This document shows positions 12,201 through 27,200 of a stretch of DNA of 64,000 nucleotides, piece after piece. The notes under the pieces were generated by a model. The model saw only the letters and a list, made by a program, of their open reading frames with translations. It was not told the origin of the DNA and ran no database searches. Position 1 is the first letter of the stretch. Each line of letters starts with the position of its first letter. The translations under genes were made by a program, and so were the position numbers. The stretch is from Liolophura sinensis (lineage: Eukaryota > Mollusca > Polyplacophora > Chitonida > Chitonidae): the NCBI RefSeq assembly GCF_032854445.1, contig NC_088300.1, forward strand, positions 40,264,458 through 40,328,457. Direction: 5' to 3'.

Positions 12201-15200
12201 AACGGTTTGGTAATTCCATGTATGCTAAAATCTAATCTGGTCTGGGGAACTCTCCAGAAAATATACCAAACTCTGCCAAACCCTCCAGTGATGAAGTTTC
12301 ATTCAATTTCGCAGAGTAGTTAAACACGTGTACATCTGTGGGAGGCCCAATGTAGACCAGTTTAAGACCTCTTACCTCACCACCCAATGTTGACTGACTA
12401 AAGTTTTGACCTCTGACCCCAGTGACTTGTCACACAACTGAATGAGCTTGTTAAATTTGAGTGAGTGAGTGAGTAAATCTGAGTGAGGTTTAATGTCATA
12501 TGACGACGAAGGAGTCCTTGGAGTGCATGTAATGTGCCTTCTTGTTGCAGGGCAGATTTCCACCGCTCTTTTATCTAATGCTGCTTCAATGAGACAGCTT
12601 ACCGAATCACTTAACCAGTGATTTCATTTCCCATTAATGCTGAATGCCAAGTGAGGAAGCTACAATGTCCTCTGTTAAGGTCTTGGGGGTGACCCAACCC
12701 AGGATTGAACCTGGATTTACCGCGTGTTCGGATTATTAGGGTTCCACACTAGTATCCTAGCAGGACACCTCTTGAAATCGTTTGGATTATTATTAGGGGT
12801 CTATGCTAGTATCCTGGTGGGACTCCTCTTGAAATCGTTTGGATTATTATTAGGGGTCTATGCTAGTATCCTGGTGGGACACCTCTTGAAATCGTTTGGA
12901 TTATTATTAGGGGTCTATGCTAGTATCCCGGCAGGACACCTCCTGAAATCGACTGGATTATTAGGCGTTCAAGCCTCTGGCTGACAGCTCTATTGCAACT
13001 GTTCGGATTCTTCTTATTTTTGTTTATGGTTATTATTATTCCTCACGATTTTGTCGCTGAGTTGTAGAAAAATTGGTAAGAGCTAGAAAGCTGATATTGC
13101 AACACATGATAGGTTTAGGCCTAAACCTGTAGGCCATAACTTTTAGTGGCCATCAGTTAGGTGATATGGCGGCCATATTGGATTTTGTTAAAAAGCCCAA
13201 CCCTTCTTTAAAAATCTTATTCTGGAGAATAACTGGGCCAAGTTGCTTCAAATTTTCACTGAATGTTGTCCACTGGTGTACCATTCCAGTTTGCAAACTT
13301 CAATATTAGTTGTTCATGACAATTTTAGTGTGTTTAAATATGCAAATTAGGATACACAGATAACATCACCATTAAAAGCATTGGCTTTTGTTTTGTACAA
13401 TAGACAAATGTATGGCATCTATTGTGTATGAAGTTTGCTTCCAGAAGTCAAGTGACATGGTGGCCATTTTGAAAAACGAGATATTGTTTTAAACATCTTT
13501 AAGTGAAAAAGAGCTAGTAAATTTCTCTGAAACAAAGTCTGAGAAAGAAATTGGAATCCATCTACAAATTACATCCGGCAGCCAAAGTAACAAATGCTAA
13601 AAAAGAGCACGCATTAAATTTAATCAAATTTAAATGAGCAGGGAGTGTAGTCATATGTTATTTTCCATGCTGTTCACATGTGCTTAGTTTTTCCCCAAGG
13701 TGAAATAGTTCTCTGTATAATGAGGAAAAAATACCTCCAGAAATGCCCCATTTAAATAACATGGGCCGTGTTAAAGCTATTATTTATCCGATTTTGTAAC
13801 GGCACTACAGACTAAATCATCACTAATCAAACACACTATCTGGTGCCCCTTTACGTCAGGATTATAAATATGCGAGAATTATTTTTGTACCTTGTATAGT
13901 CTTCATGTTATGACCACAAAAAAAAAAAAAAAAAAAAATACATTTCACAAAACCTTCCTATATAAATATCATGGCAGCTTTGTGCTAAACTGCAGTTTAC
14001 GGTGGGAACAGGCACCCGTTTTGCAACTTTAATTAGTTTAATGTATTTTGTCTTTTGCTGTCAGGCACCAAGTTTCCAACAATATATTCTGTCTACTGTC
14101 CTGGGCTATCAGCAGAAGATCAAAGCCGCCTGTTGTCTATGCTAGTCTTCAGCACTTGGCCAATTGTAAATGATGCTTGGCAGTCTAGAATTCAAATCCA
14201 GTACATTCCTTGCCATTCTTTTTTGTTTTTTTTTCTCATTATCATGAGCTTTACAGACGTCAGACTAACGGAAGTGTTAAAAGACTAGTAGCGTGGACTC
14301 TAGCAATGCTGTTGGATAACAGCATTAATTTATCTGACTGGTGTTTTATGCTCCTTTAATATAAACGAGAATTGCAAATTCTGCTTTGAACATATACGCA
14401 CATGTACTCATCTGTGTACATAAAATGAATGTTCTGATATGGAGAACAGGTGTAAGAAAGAACAAGAAAACGGTCTCAAATTTCTACATTGTTGTATTCC
14501 AATATCCTTATTTAATCTACCTTGATTTAATAAACTGTATTAAGTCTTCAAAGCCTAGAACTTTCCTTCATAAATATGGATGATACACAGCCCAATCAGG
14601 TTCCACTTTACAAATGTTGACTGCACCTTATTTTAATACTGACAGAAGTTTAAAACATCATGTCATTGTAAGTGCCGTCATTGTAAGTGACAACTTTGTA
14701 GTACATACGCAATAAATTTATTTCACCATATTTATTTTCTTAGAAGAGGTGCTAGCATAAAAAAAAAATAACTCCTTGCACACTGACTTGCTAAAGGCTA
14801 TCTTTGAGGCTAGAAATTAGTGGTGATACAACAACAGCATCAAGTACACTGCTTGACCCCTTACGCTACCACCTTTATTGCTCGACAGAACAGTGACCTT
14901 CTGCTTTTAATGCACATTACCGTTCACAGCACTGCTTAATGACGTCACGTACGTTTGAAAGTGCGACGTCATTTGTTTCTATACGTCAGGAATGGGTGAC
15001 GCCAAGTGTTCTTGCATGATGTCAGACCAGGCAAAATTGGAAACGACAGAAAACTTTTGTTTCCCTACTATCCCCCAAAACTAGTGACGGCGGTTTTAAT
15101 ACATTGATATTTTTTAAAAATTTAGGAAAGCAATTCAGACTATCTTGATCCTTATCATTTAACCCTCCTTTTAAGACATTCAGGTCTTCGCACTGTAGGA

Positions 15201-18200
15201 GCTCTTTAGGGAATAAATTAGATCCTAACATATATTCATTTACTTCTAATACAAGGAAACACACATTTATTAGGGATGCTCAATGAATGGCTCCAAATCC
15301 CCAGGCGGAAGTATGCAGGCCCAAAAGAGTAGGTGTCTGAACACTTTTATATCTATAGTACTCCAGTGGTGATTACAAGGCCTATATCAACCTTGCTGAC
15401 AGGAAGATGTATTCCAACAGAGGAGTTTTGAGTTGGAACTCTTTTGTCGTCAAAGGTAAAAACAGTCCTCCTGGTAATGTTAATGGTGAAAAATGTTAGG
15501 CAACCTTGTTGAAACTGATTACCTGCCTTACCTTTTTCCAAAGGCACAAATGACACCTCTTTCCTTTAGGAACTTCTACCAGTTCACAAAATGTTCAGTT
15601 TATCAATTTTCTCTTTCATTTGTCTACTCTAAATTACTTTTTATGACACTTTTTACAGACACCCGTGTTATACTGAATGGGATCCAAAATAGTTGCTTAA
15701 CATTATTGATAGGTCATATGACACAGTTGAACTTTTTGTACCTTCAACGATAAAAGAGTTCAAACTGCTCTACTGCAGTTTCGAATGTTTGTTCTCATCA
15801 GGGATACTGAGTGTTAGCAGGGTAAAATCAAGATTATATACAGTACTGTTAGTGTTTGCTTAACAGTTGTCACTTAACCACACAAATCCAGAAGCGATGA
15901 GTACTGACTTGAATTTAACTCTTTACATTTAACACAATGGAGAGTCCAAGGGAGATAATCCTAGAAAGTTGTTAAGTGTAACAAACAGGCTTAAATAAGT
16001 CAAGCATATGTTAAATTTCAATTAAGGATGGTGGTTCCCATTAACATAGGCTTGTATTTCTCAAGAAATAAAAATCTTTCATGCCTGATGAACTGTTATA
16101 CTCCCTTCTATGATAAGAACAAGAAGCTTGAATTTCAGCTGGAATACAAAGGCATAGAAAGTTGAGAAGGCTCTTTTGTTTCTTTTTCTGTCATTTCTAT
16201 CCATTCTTCGTATCAGAAAAAACCTACTTTAATTCATAACTGCAAATTGTACATACAAATACATTTAACTTGCAGTTGTTTTAAACATGAACACCAACAG
16301 CACATATGAAATACAGAAACTGTACAACAAAGACAAGCAAAGCAGAAAGGTTGCACAGTCACTGAATATGTAAAACATAAAACATATTGTTTACAAGCAT
16401 GTGAATGTTGGAATTTAACTAGCCACTGAGGGCAAAGCGTGTTTTCATATTACATGGTGGTGCAAATGAATCTCTGCTCAGGCCCCACTGCCTTTGGATA
16501 CAAATTTTTCATATCAACTTCTTTTCACAGGAAGCCATCTTATGGCATTAAACCCTGAAATAAATTTGAATGAATATCTGGAAAAAAAGCTATGAGAAAT
16601 ATGAGAAAAGCAGGAAAATCATACATAAATTAGAACTGAATGAGTATCAGACATTTTGTGGGAAGGCTCAAGGGAGATTTGATGCTACAAATAGAGAAGA
16701 TACTGATACATGTATATGGAATGTGTTATGTACCATGTTCACAGTTTATCAGGCATCAGCCTGTGTGAGATAGTACCCTCTGTCTTTCGTTCACAGTCTG
16801 AGATAGTGCCCAGTTGCCTTCATTATTGTTCACATCATTCATCACGTGCCATATTCACAGTTTATCAGGCATCAGCCTGTGTGAGATAGTACCCCTTGTC
16901 TTTCGTTCACAGTCTGAGATAGTGCCCAGTTGCCTTCATTATTGTTCACATCATTCATCACATGTGCCATATTCACAGTTTATCAGGCATCAGCCTATGT
17001 GAGATAGTGCCCCTTGTCTTTGGTTCACAGTCTGAGATAGTGCCCAGCTGCTTTCATTATTGTTGCCTTCATTATTGTTCACATCATTCATCACATGTGC
17101 CATATTCATAGTTTATCAGGCATCAACCTGTGTGAGATAGTGCCCTTGTCTTTGGTTCACAGTGTGAGATAGTGCCCTTGTCTTTGGTTCACAGTGTGAG
17201 ATAGTGTCCCTTGACTTTGGTTCACAGTGTGAGATAGTGCCCCTTGTCTTTAGTTTGCCGTTAAACCCCAAGCACTCACTCTTTGGTTCCCAGTCTTGAG
17301 ATAGTGCCCAATTGCCTTCATTATTGTTCACATCACTCATCACATGTGCCATATTCACAGTTTATCAGGCATCAACCTGTGTGAGATAGTGCCCTTGTCT
17401 TTGGTTCACAGTGTGAGATAATGTCCCTTGACTTTGGTTCGCAGTGTGAGATAGTGCCCCTTGTCTTTAGTTTGCCATTAAACCCCAAGCACTCACTCTT
17501 TGGTTCACAGTTTGAGATAGTGCCCAACTGCCTTCACTATTGTTCACATCATTCATCACATATGCCATATTCACAGTTTATCAGGGATCAACCTGTGTGA
17601 GATAATGCCCCTTGTCTTTGGTTCACAGTTTGAGATAGTGCCCCTTGTCTTTGGTTCACAGTGTGAGACAGTGCCCTTGTTTCTACAAAGATAGTGCCCA
17701 ATTGCCTTCACTATTGTTCACATCATTCATCACATATGCCATATTCACAGTTTATCAGGCATCAGCCTATGTGAGATAGTGCCCCTTGTCTTTGGTTCAC
17801 AGTCTGAGATAGTGCCCAGCTGCCTTCATTATTGTTGCCTTCATTATTGTTCACATCATTCATCACATGTGCCATATTCATAGTTTATCAGGCATCAACC
17901 TGTGTGAGATAGTGCCCTTGTCTTTGGTTCACAGTGTGAGATAGTGCCCTTGTCTTTGGTTCACAGTGTGAGATAGTGTCCCTTGACTTTGGTTCACAGT
18001 GTGAGATAGTGCCCCTTGTCTTTAGTTTGCCGTTAAACCCCAAGCACTCACTCTTTGGTTCCCAGTCTTGAGATAGTGCCCAATTGCCTTCATTATTGTT
18101 CACATCACTCATCACATGTGCCATATTCACAGTTTATCAGGCATTAACCTGTGTGAGATAGTGCCCTTGTCTTTGGTTCACAGTGTGAGATAGTGTCCCT

Positions 18201-21200
18201 TGACTTTGGTTCGCAGTGTGAGATAGTGCCCCTTGTCTTTAGTTTGCCATTAAACCCCAAGCACTCACTCTTTGGTTCACAGTTTGAGATAGTGCCCAAC
18301 TGCCTTCATTATTGTTCACATCATTCATCACATATGCCATATTCACAGTTTATCAGGCATCAACCTGTGTGAGATAATGCCCCTTGTCTTTGGTTCACAG
18401 TTTGAGATAGTGCCCCTTGTCTTTGGTTCACAGTGTGAGACAGTGCCCTTTGTCTTTGGTTCATAGTTTGAGATAGTGCCCAACTGCCTTCACTATTGTT
18501 CACATCATTCATCACATGAACCATAGTCACAGTTTATCAGGCATGATATTCACATACATGTACATCAGTTTCTTCTAATTTGTCACAAACTGTCTCAAAA
18601 TATTGCAAAAAAGTACCAACATAAATCTAACCACAGATGCTCTGTAAAGGATTCATAAATATGTCCTAATATGTAAGAATAATGGGGTGGGAGAGGGTGA
18701 GAGGAAGTGGATTTGTGCTACGTCTATATTTACAACTGGCTTATTGTCTTACCTTGATTTGCACCTGATTTCACTTTCTTGAACTCCCGAATATTTTAAT
18801 GATAAGGTAAGTAAGCAAATATGCCGCAATCATGAAATAAAATCATTTTATTTGCTTTTCTTGTGTCAGCTTAAATACTGAGTTTCATGAATCCTTTACG
18901 GCAAAAATATTTCCCTTTTACATTAATCAGATTTTGCAGAACATTGTAATAACAACAGCTACATGTGAAATGTAATACCAGTCCATCTCTGATGCAGTTT
19001 AAATCAGGACAGAACTGTAAGGTCAAAAGTGTAGTTAAAGGGAATTACTTATTTCAAGGATGACGATCCCCCTTCCTCAAATTTAAACTTATTTATTTAG
19101 ATATCTTACATCAGTAAAAAACATTCGATGCCTCATAATCCTAGGTTTAAAGAAGGAACCCAAGTCTGAATCTAATAGCTCTGTAAAGATTTACAGAGTC
19201 AGCAAGGCCGTCATAGAATGATGGTCAGACGGCAGAAGGCAGTAACCCAACATCGACACATCAAACACTTAGCTTACCGGCTCTTTGAATATGCTAGCTC
19301 TATACAGATAAAGTGAACTTCTAGCTGTTCAAAAATAGGTACATGTAAAGTACTCATTAGTGAGTGAGTGCTTGGGGGATTAACGTCGTACTTAACAGTT
19401 TTTCAGTCATATGAGGACGAAGGAATCCTTAGAGGTAATCATTAGTGCATGAGAGAATGTGTAAGGCAGAGTTTCAGATGTGACAGTCTCAGATGAACAG
19501 CCCTGCATCCGTGCAGGCATCAGAATGTGAACCTTACATAATATATGTGTGCACATTGTTACCAGTTGACACATGCAATAATGCAACACAAGCAAATTTC
19601 AGGCACAAGTCAGTGAGGCATAACTTGAAGAAAATAGAAAATGACAAAACATAACTGTACAAACAGAATAAATGCAAACAAAAAAAGAGTCCACAATGTA
19701 CAAGTAGCTGATAAGGAAAAATAATACTACATTTTCCAAGCTAATTAAAATCAGATTGTACCACAGAAGTGCATCTGTGACTTGATTATAAAGTGCAACA
19801 GCCGCTGAGCTATCAGGCTGAGTTATTGCTTGTATGTTAGACAGTTGTTAGAATGGTGATTAACTCCAAATCTGATTTTAATTAGATACTATATATCAAG
19901 TACACATATACATCGCAAATGAAAATGCATCAAAGAAAGCAATGAATGAAGTGGGAAGAGTGACTTACTCCAGGTCCTCCTCCCTACAACTGGCCTGCTC
20001 GGCAAACAAAAACAGGGAGATGATTAGATAACTGCTGCTCTGAGTTCCCATAAACCATGTGGACGCATCCACAACTGACACCACACTAGTCCCCAGGCAC
20101 ACCTGGATCACCTGACACCATACTAGGCCCCAGGCACATCAGGATCACCTGACACCATACTAGGCCCCAGGCACATCAGGATCATCTGACACCAGACTAG
20201 GCCCCAGGCACATCAGGATCACAAGTCAGTTTTAGTCTTAACATTCACACAGTTTGCCACAATTACATGTTGTGACTGTGAATTTTATTTTAATACCTGA
20301 ACCCGTTTTAAAAGTTCAGGAATAATAGTGATCCTGGGGCCAGAGTGGCTTATAACATGTGATGACATTTGCACTGACTTCAAACAGAAGTTATACAAAT
20401 TGACTGACACAGCTGAACCATGGCTGATCTTGTCTTTCCTCTTTGTAATATAGACTTAAAAACACTGATCTCCATGCATTATCACACAAACCTTCAAAAT
20501 GTGCTGTATTAACTCAACACGCCCATACATCATTGATAACCTGCAAAGGATTTTGTTTTTACTTTCAAATCAAAAATCTTTGCAGTTCACCTTTAAGATT
20601 AACTTCCCAAGCTCATAGCTGATATGTTCAAGCTAACAGGTAACTTGCCCACGCTCTTTGGCTAGATCATGCTACATGTGTAGTTTTCTCAAACTCAGAG
20701 CTAGTTTACCCAAGCTCAAAGCTACATGTAACCCACCCAAGTTCACGGCTACCTTGCCCAAGCTCTTTGGCTAGATCATGCTACATGTGTAGTTTTCTCA
20801 AACTCAGAGCTAGTTTACCCAAGCTCAAAGCTACATGTAGCCCACCCAAGCTCACGGCTACTTTGCCCAAGCTCTTTGGCTAAATCATGCTTCATGTGTA
20901 GTTTTCTCAAGTTCACAGCTAGTTTACCCAAGCTCAAAGCTACATGTAACCCACCCAAGCTCATGGCTAGCTGGCTCAAGCTCACAGCTACACGTACATT
21001 GGACAAGATTTCAAGCCGATTGTTAATTACAATTTCTGCTAAGTTGCCCAGACATCAATAACGCTTGTGTAAGGGTGGACGCAGCTGCTGTTCATGGAGC
21101 ATTTGTCTTCTAGCAATACAGTATCTATTTCAGCAGATAACATGTAGGAAAGTTTAGCAGTAACCTGCCTAAGACTTTTGGTTTACTCGAAACACTCTGG

Positions 21201-24200
21201 TGTCAATTTTAATTGAGGCTGAAGGCATCAGTTATAAGCAAAAATAGCTCGCCTTCATTTGGACACTTTCCTCAACAAAATTGGTTTTACAGGTAACACT
21301 GATATCCTGATCCTGAACTCTTAGTATTTACTCTCAATTGTTTATTTATTTATTTATTTGATTGGTGTTTTACGCCGTACTCAAAAATATTTCACTTATA
21401 CGACGGTGGCCAGCATCATGGTGGGAGGAAACCAGGCAGAGCCAGGAGGAAACCCACAACCATCCGCAGGTTGCTGGCAGACCTTCCCACATATGGCCGG
21501 AGAGGAAGCCAGCAGGAGCTGGACTTGAACTCACAGCGCTCTCAATTGTAACTTCAAGGATACGAAAATAAGTGTTAATATGATTTCTTTTTTGACATAC
21601 ATGCATGTCAAAACTAGCTTTGTGGATATGTCCCCAGGTGATTCAGAATCAGAGTCAGCACAAATGTTTTCTTTTGGACGTATCATCTCTCTCCAAGTAA
21701 TACTGATTCATCAGTTACAACATCATAGCAATATGACAAGGAAGCATAGTGACTTCTAAATACCTATCAGTTGTGTTTTGGTGTCATTTGTATGTAATAA
21801 CTGAATGAAATTAGTAGCCTGGATGAAATTAGTAAGCTGGTTTCTCATGTACTGATATTTTTTCAAGAGGTTTCTTTTATAACCTGTTCAATTTGCAGCA
21901 GCCATTAAAGAGACCTTAAGTTGAAGTGAACTGAGTTGAATGAATTTCACATATTTTCATCCATAACTTACAATAAAATATCTGATATGGTACCAGCACT
22001 CATCTTATATTTTTGAGTCAAAATGATATCATAGCATCAAAACAAAGTCCGACACAGAATCCTCGTTATCTGAAAAACTGTATTCATGTACATCACTATA
22101 GGTGTTTCGGTTCATGAATTAACTTTTTAAGATTTGGGACTTGGAAGAAAAATGCTAGAATTTTTGGTACTGCCAACATGACATCACTCCCAAACCCAGC
22201 ATGTAGGCTACCACTGTACATGTACATAGCTACATGTACATAAACATGTAGCAGTGCCTACACGTACATGAACATGTAGCAGTGCCTACATGTTCATGAA
22301 CATGAAGCAGTGCCTACACGCACATGAACATGTTGCAGTGCCTACACATACATGAACATGTAGCAGTGCCTACATGTACATGAACATGTAGCAGTGCCTG
22401 CACGTACATGAACATGTTGCAGTGCCTACACGTACATGAACATTTAGCAGTGCCTACACATACATGAACATGTAGCAGTGCCTACATGTACATGAACATG
22501 TAGCAGTGCCTGCACGTACATGAACATGTTGCAGTGCCTACATGTACATGAACATGTAGCAGTGCCTGCACGTACATGAACATGTTGCAGTGCCTGCACG
22601 TACATGAGCATGAAGCAGTGCCTGCACGTACATGAACATGTAGCAGTGCCTACACGCACATGAACATGTTGCAGTGCCTACACGTACATGAACATGTAGC
22701 AGTGCCTGCACGTACATGAACATGTAGCAGTGCCTGCACGTACATGAGCATGAAGCAGTGCCTGCACGTACATGAACATGTAGCAGTGCCTACATGTACA
22801 TGAACATGAAGCAGTGCCTGCACATACATGAACATGTAGCAGTGCCTACATGTACATGAACATGTAGCAGTGTCTGCACGTACATGAACATGTAGCAGTG
22901 CCTACATGTACATGAGCATGAAGCAGTGCCTACACGTACATGAACATGTTGCAGTGCCTACACATACATGAACATGTAGCAGTGCCTGCACGTACATGAA
23001 CATGTAGCAGTGCCTATACATACATGAACATGTAGCAGTGCCTACATGTACATGAACATGTTGCAGTGCCTACACATACATGAACATGTAGCAGTGCCTG
23101 CACGTACATGAACATGTAGCAGTGCCTATATATACATGAACATGTAGCAGTGCCTACACGTACATGAACATGTAGCAGTGCCTACACATACATGAACATG
23201 TTGCAGTGCCTGCACATTCATGAACATGTAGCAGTGCCTGCACGTACATGAACATGTAGCAGTGCCTACACGTACATGAACATGTAGCAGTGCCTGCACG
23301 TACATGAGCATGAAGCAGTGCCTACACGTACATGAACATGTAGCAGTGCCTACATGTACATGAGCATGTTGCAGTGCCTACATGTACATGAGCATGAAGC
23401 AGTGCCTACACGTACATGAACATGTTGCAGTGCCTACATGTACATGAGCATGAAGCAGTGCCTACACGTACATGAACATGTTGCAGTGCCTACATGTACA
23501 TGAGCATGAAGCAGTGCCTACACGTACATGAACATGTAGCAGTGCCTACATGTACATGAACATGTAGCAGTGCCTGCACGTACATGAACATGTTGCAGTG
23601 CCTACACGTACATGAACATGTAGCAGTGCCTACACTTACATGAACATGTAGCAGTGCCTACATGTACATGAACATGTAGCAGTGCCTACACGTACATGAA
23701 CATGTTGCAATGCCTACACGTACATGAACATGTAGCAGTGCCTACACGTACATGAACATGTAGCAGTGCCTACACGTACATGAACATGTAGCAGTGCCTG
23801 CACGTACATGAGCATGAAGCAGTGCCTACACGTACATGAACATGAAGTAGTGCCTACACGTACATGAACATGTAACAATGCCTACAAGCACATGAGCATG
23901 AAGCAGTGCCTACACGCACATGAGCATGAAGCATTGCCTACATGCACAAGAGCATGAAGCAGTGCCTACACGCGCATGAGCATGTATCAGTGCCTACACA
24001 CACGAGCATGAAGCAGTGCCTATACGTACATGAGCATGAAGCAGTGCCTACATGCACATGAGCATGAAGCAGTGCCTACACGCACATGAGCATGAAGCAG
24101 TGCCTACATGCAGATGATCATGTAGCAGTGCCTACACGCACTTGAACATGAAGCAATGCCTACACGCACATAATCACGTAGCAGTGCCTACACGCACAAG

Positions 24201-27200
24201 AGCATGAAGCAGTGCCTACACGCACATGAGCATGAAGCAGTGCCCACACGCACATGAGCATGAAGCAGTGCTTACAAGCACATGGACATGTAGCAGTGCC
24301 TACACGTACATGCACATGTAGCAGTGCCTACATATACATGAACATGTAGCAGTGACTACACGTACATGCACATGTAGCAGTGCCTACATATACATGAACA
24401 TGTAGCAGTGCCTACATATACATGAACATGTAGCAGTGCCTACATATATATGAACATGTAGCAGTGCCTACACGTACATGAACATGAAGCAGTTCCTACA
24501 CATATCATGTCCTATTATTTTTCTCCAACAGGTGTACATTTTGAAACAAAAATAAATAAATATAAACGACAATTTTATCTTTATGGGCAGTTCGTTTCCT
24601 TCCTTAACACCAAAACTATGGCAAAAAGGATCCAAGAATCCAAAACAATAAAAACTTGTGAAATCCAAGAGTGATCCAACTGCTTTTTCAGACACAAACT
24701 TTGTAGTCACGTCAACACACATGCTACCATAAAATAAAAAATGTAAGAATAGATGGCAAAACAAGTGGTATGCATAACAAAGAAGAAAAAGATCCAAAAT
24801 ACAGATTCAAACGCAGAAGAAACTAGAAAAAGTACAAAATCCAGCAAAAAAGTAAAAACTGCTCAGTAGTACTTTAGAAACTTAGAGGAGTTTTCCCATT
24901 TCCCACAATTCTGGATATCACACAAGTAAAGCACCAACACAATAATTCTTTATTAGACCATTGTCAGGTGCCATACTCAAGAATTTCCAAGATTTCTTTT
25001 GTGTAGATGTTGTAGAACATTTTCAAGTTTGCTAAAAGATGTGACCAAAGCTGAAGCCAAACTTCTTGACTTATTGATTGCTATTTTATGCTGTACTCAA
25101 GAATATTTCACTTATACCACGACAGAAACACATGACAATCTGCCAGGTCCATGATGGTTACACTAATAAAAGTGAACCAGTTTAATAATCTCTGTAATTA
25201 AACAACATCATCTCGCTTTAACTCACTATCCATTGAACTTTGCTGTCAACCTGCCATAATGGCACATGATTGTAGACTAATACAAGCTCTCAACTAATGT
25301 CTTATCTGTTTTGCAGCAGTCTAATGCAGTTGATGATCCATTCATTTTGCCCTTATTAATGCTGTTTTCTATTGCTGGGTTGTGACCAGAAAGCACACAA
25401 TTTCCTGCTGTTTCCTTTTCATAATTCTGATATACATGTAGGAGAATACAATTCAAGTACACATACATCCTGTGGCACATTTGAGCAAATATCATGAGTG
25501 CAGGCGTGTCTATAAAACAGACAAAGCAACACATCACCTAGTGGCCTGGCGGTTTACATGTGTAACAGCAAGGTCAGACTAGAAATAAGTTAATAAAAGA
25601 GTTCATGTATTTCAAGGCAGGAAACTTTTGTAGATGAAATCTGTAACAATTCTCTGCAAATTTAGAAGTGTGTTTTCATGCACACCTTCAATTTTCTTAA
25701 ATAATGAACACACGTACATGTATGTAAAGTGTTTTTGAGTGCACTGTAAAATGCCAACCTAATAAATACAAGATAGCAATCATTCTGGAAGTATTGACAA
25801 AGCAATGCGTTGTATGCCCCACTGGTTTGAGCCATGAGAATTGTATCTATGTCAATGTGGCCCATAACAGTGGTGTTAAACTACATGTATATAGTCTCTT
25901 CCGGTACAATAATGGGCACTAGCCAGAGTTTTCTAGCTGTCCAGACAATGAAGCATCAAGCAGTGTTAACCCTCAGTTCTCTGGCCCCTAATCAAAATTC
26001 ATCCTTTGTTGTACACAGTTTTAGAGACACTGTGTTTACAAAAGTTAAAGAGTAAATTATATGCAGGTCACCCGAAAAAATCACACATCTCTTGCTCTAA
26101 TCACAACCTGATTAGGTACAGGGCAAATACATGAAGTGAATTATCCATGTATGAAGTTTGCTGCTCTAGGCACAATCGAATCTAGCTCAAAAACCTGGTT
26201 GTGGATCCAGAGATTAATATTTCCACATTTAATTAGTTCCTTCATTGGTATATATCACCATAGTAAATATTTTTCACTTGAACAAAAGCAACCTACTGTT
26301 TTGCTTCAACACATACATGTACTTCATTGCAACAAGCGAAAGAAATGTATTTGCCCAGCAGGGCAGGCAAGTAGGCACTCCGGAAGTACTACTTGTACTA
26401 GTATTACAATAATGTTACATGTCCCTACTGATTTGACGCTTCAGAATACTAGCTATGCGAAAATCCAAAACAAAATAAGAACGGACATAATTTGGTATAA
26501 AATAGATGAAAGGGCCCTTCTCCCAGGACAGTGAAATGTTGCAGTGCTGTGTTATCTCAAGTCTGTGCAGTGGCACATTCTAGAGAGTGTAGATTTTAAC
26601 ACCACAAAATGTAGCCTCTTTCTGGTTACTCTGACAGTCATTTTCTTCAAAAGATATTTTCTGATAATGTCTCGGTGGACTATTTGTTTCAATAAATTTA
26701 TTTATCTATTATTTGATAACACTGATGCTTAATGCCATACGCAAGAAGATTTAAATCAGTAAATAGGACGTGGATACCCTGCTGATCGGCGAAAGAAATG
26801 TACTTGCCCTGCATGCTTTCTGTAAATGTATGGCAATCCCCATTCATTTTCAAGTCCTATTCTATATAAAATCTGCTCGACAAAGTAAGGCGTAAGCATT
26901 TCTAAATGTTGACAATAATCAGTTAAATAATCAGGGAATATATGTCACATCCTTAATCTGTCACCTGAGGGTTTAATCACCTGGTTCAGTATACCCTTTC
27001 CAGTTCAGCCTGATGAGAATGGACATGGTGGGAATCTGAGCTTGTGAGAGCTTGTGTCAACTGTAATATAACAATGCCCGTCAGGCAGTTGGCCGGCAGA
27101 TAAAAACTTATACCTCCTTTAATGGACATAGACACACGGCCATAATCAGCATTACCTCCCACCTCCCCGTACACGTAGTTTGTTATACTGTGCTAAATAC

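Noticed and set aside
15022-15753. Several 60-86 codon frames on both strands
   Set aside because: Interrupted and without recognisable motifs; could be decayed retroelement but not supportable.
22231-24505. CRISPR-like regularity of the 28-bp array
   Set aside because: Copies abut without unique spacers and the sequence is eukaryotic; it is a minisatellite.
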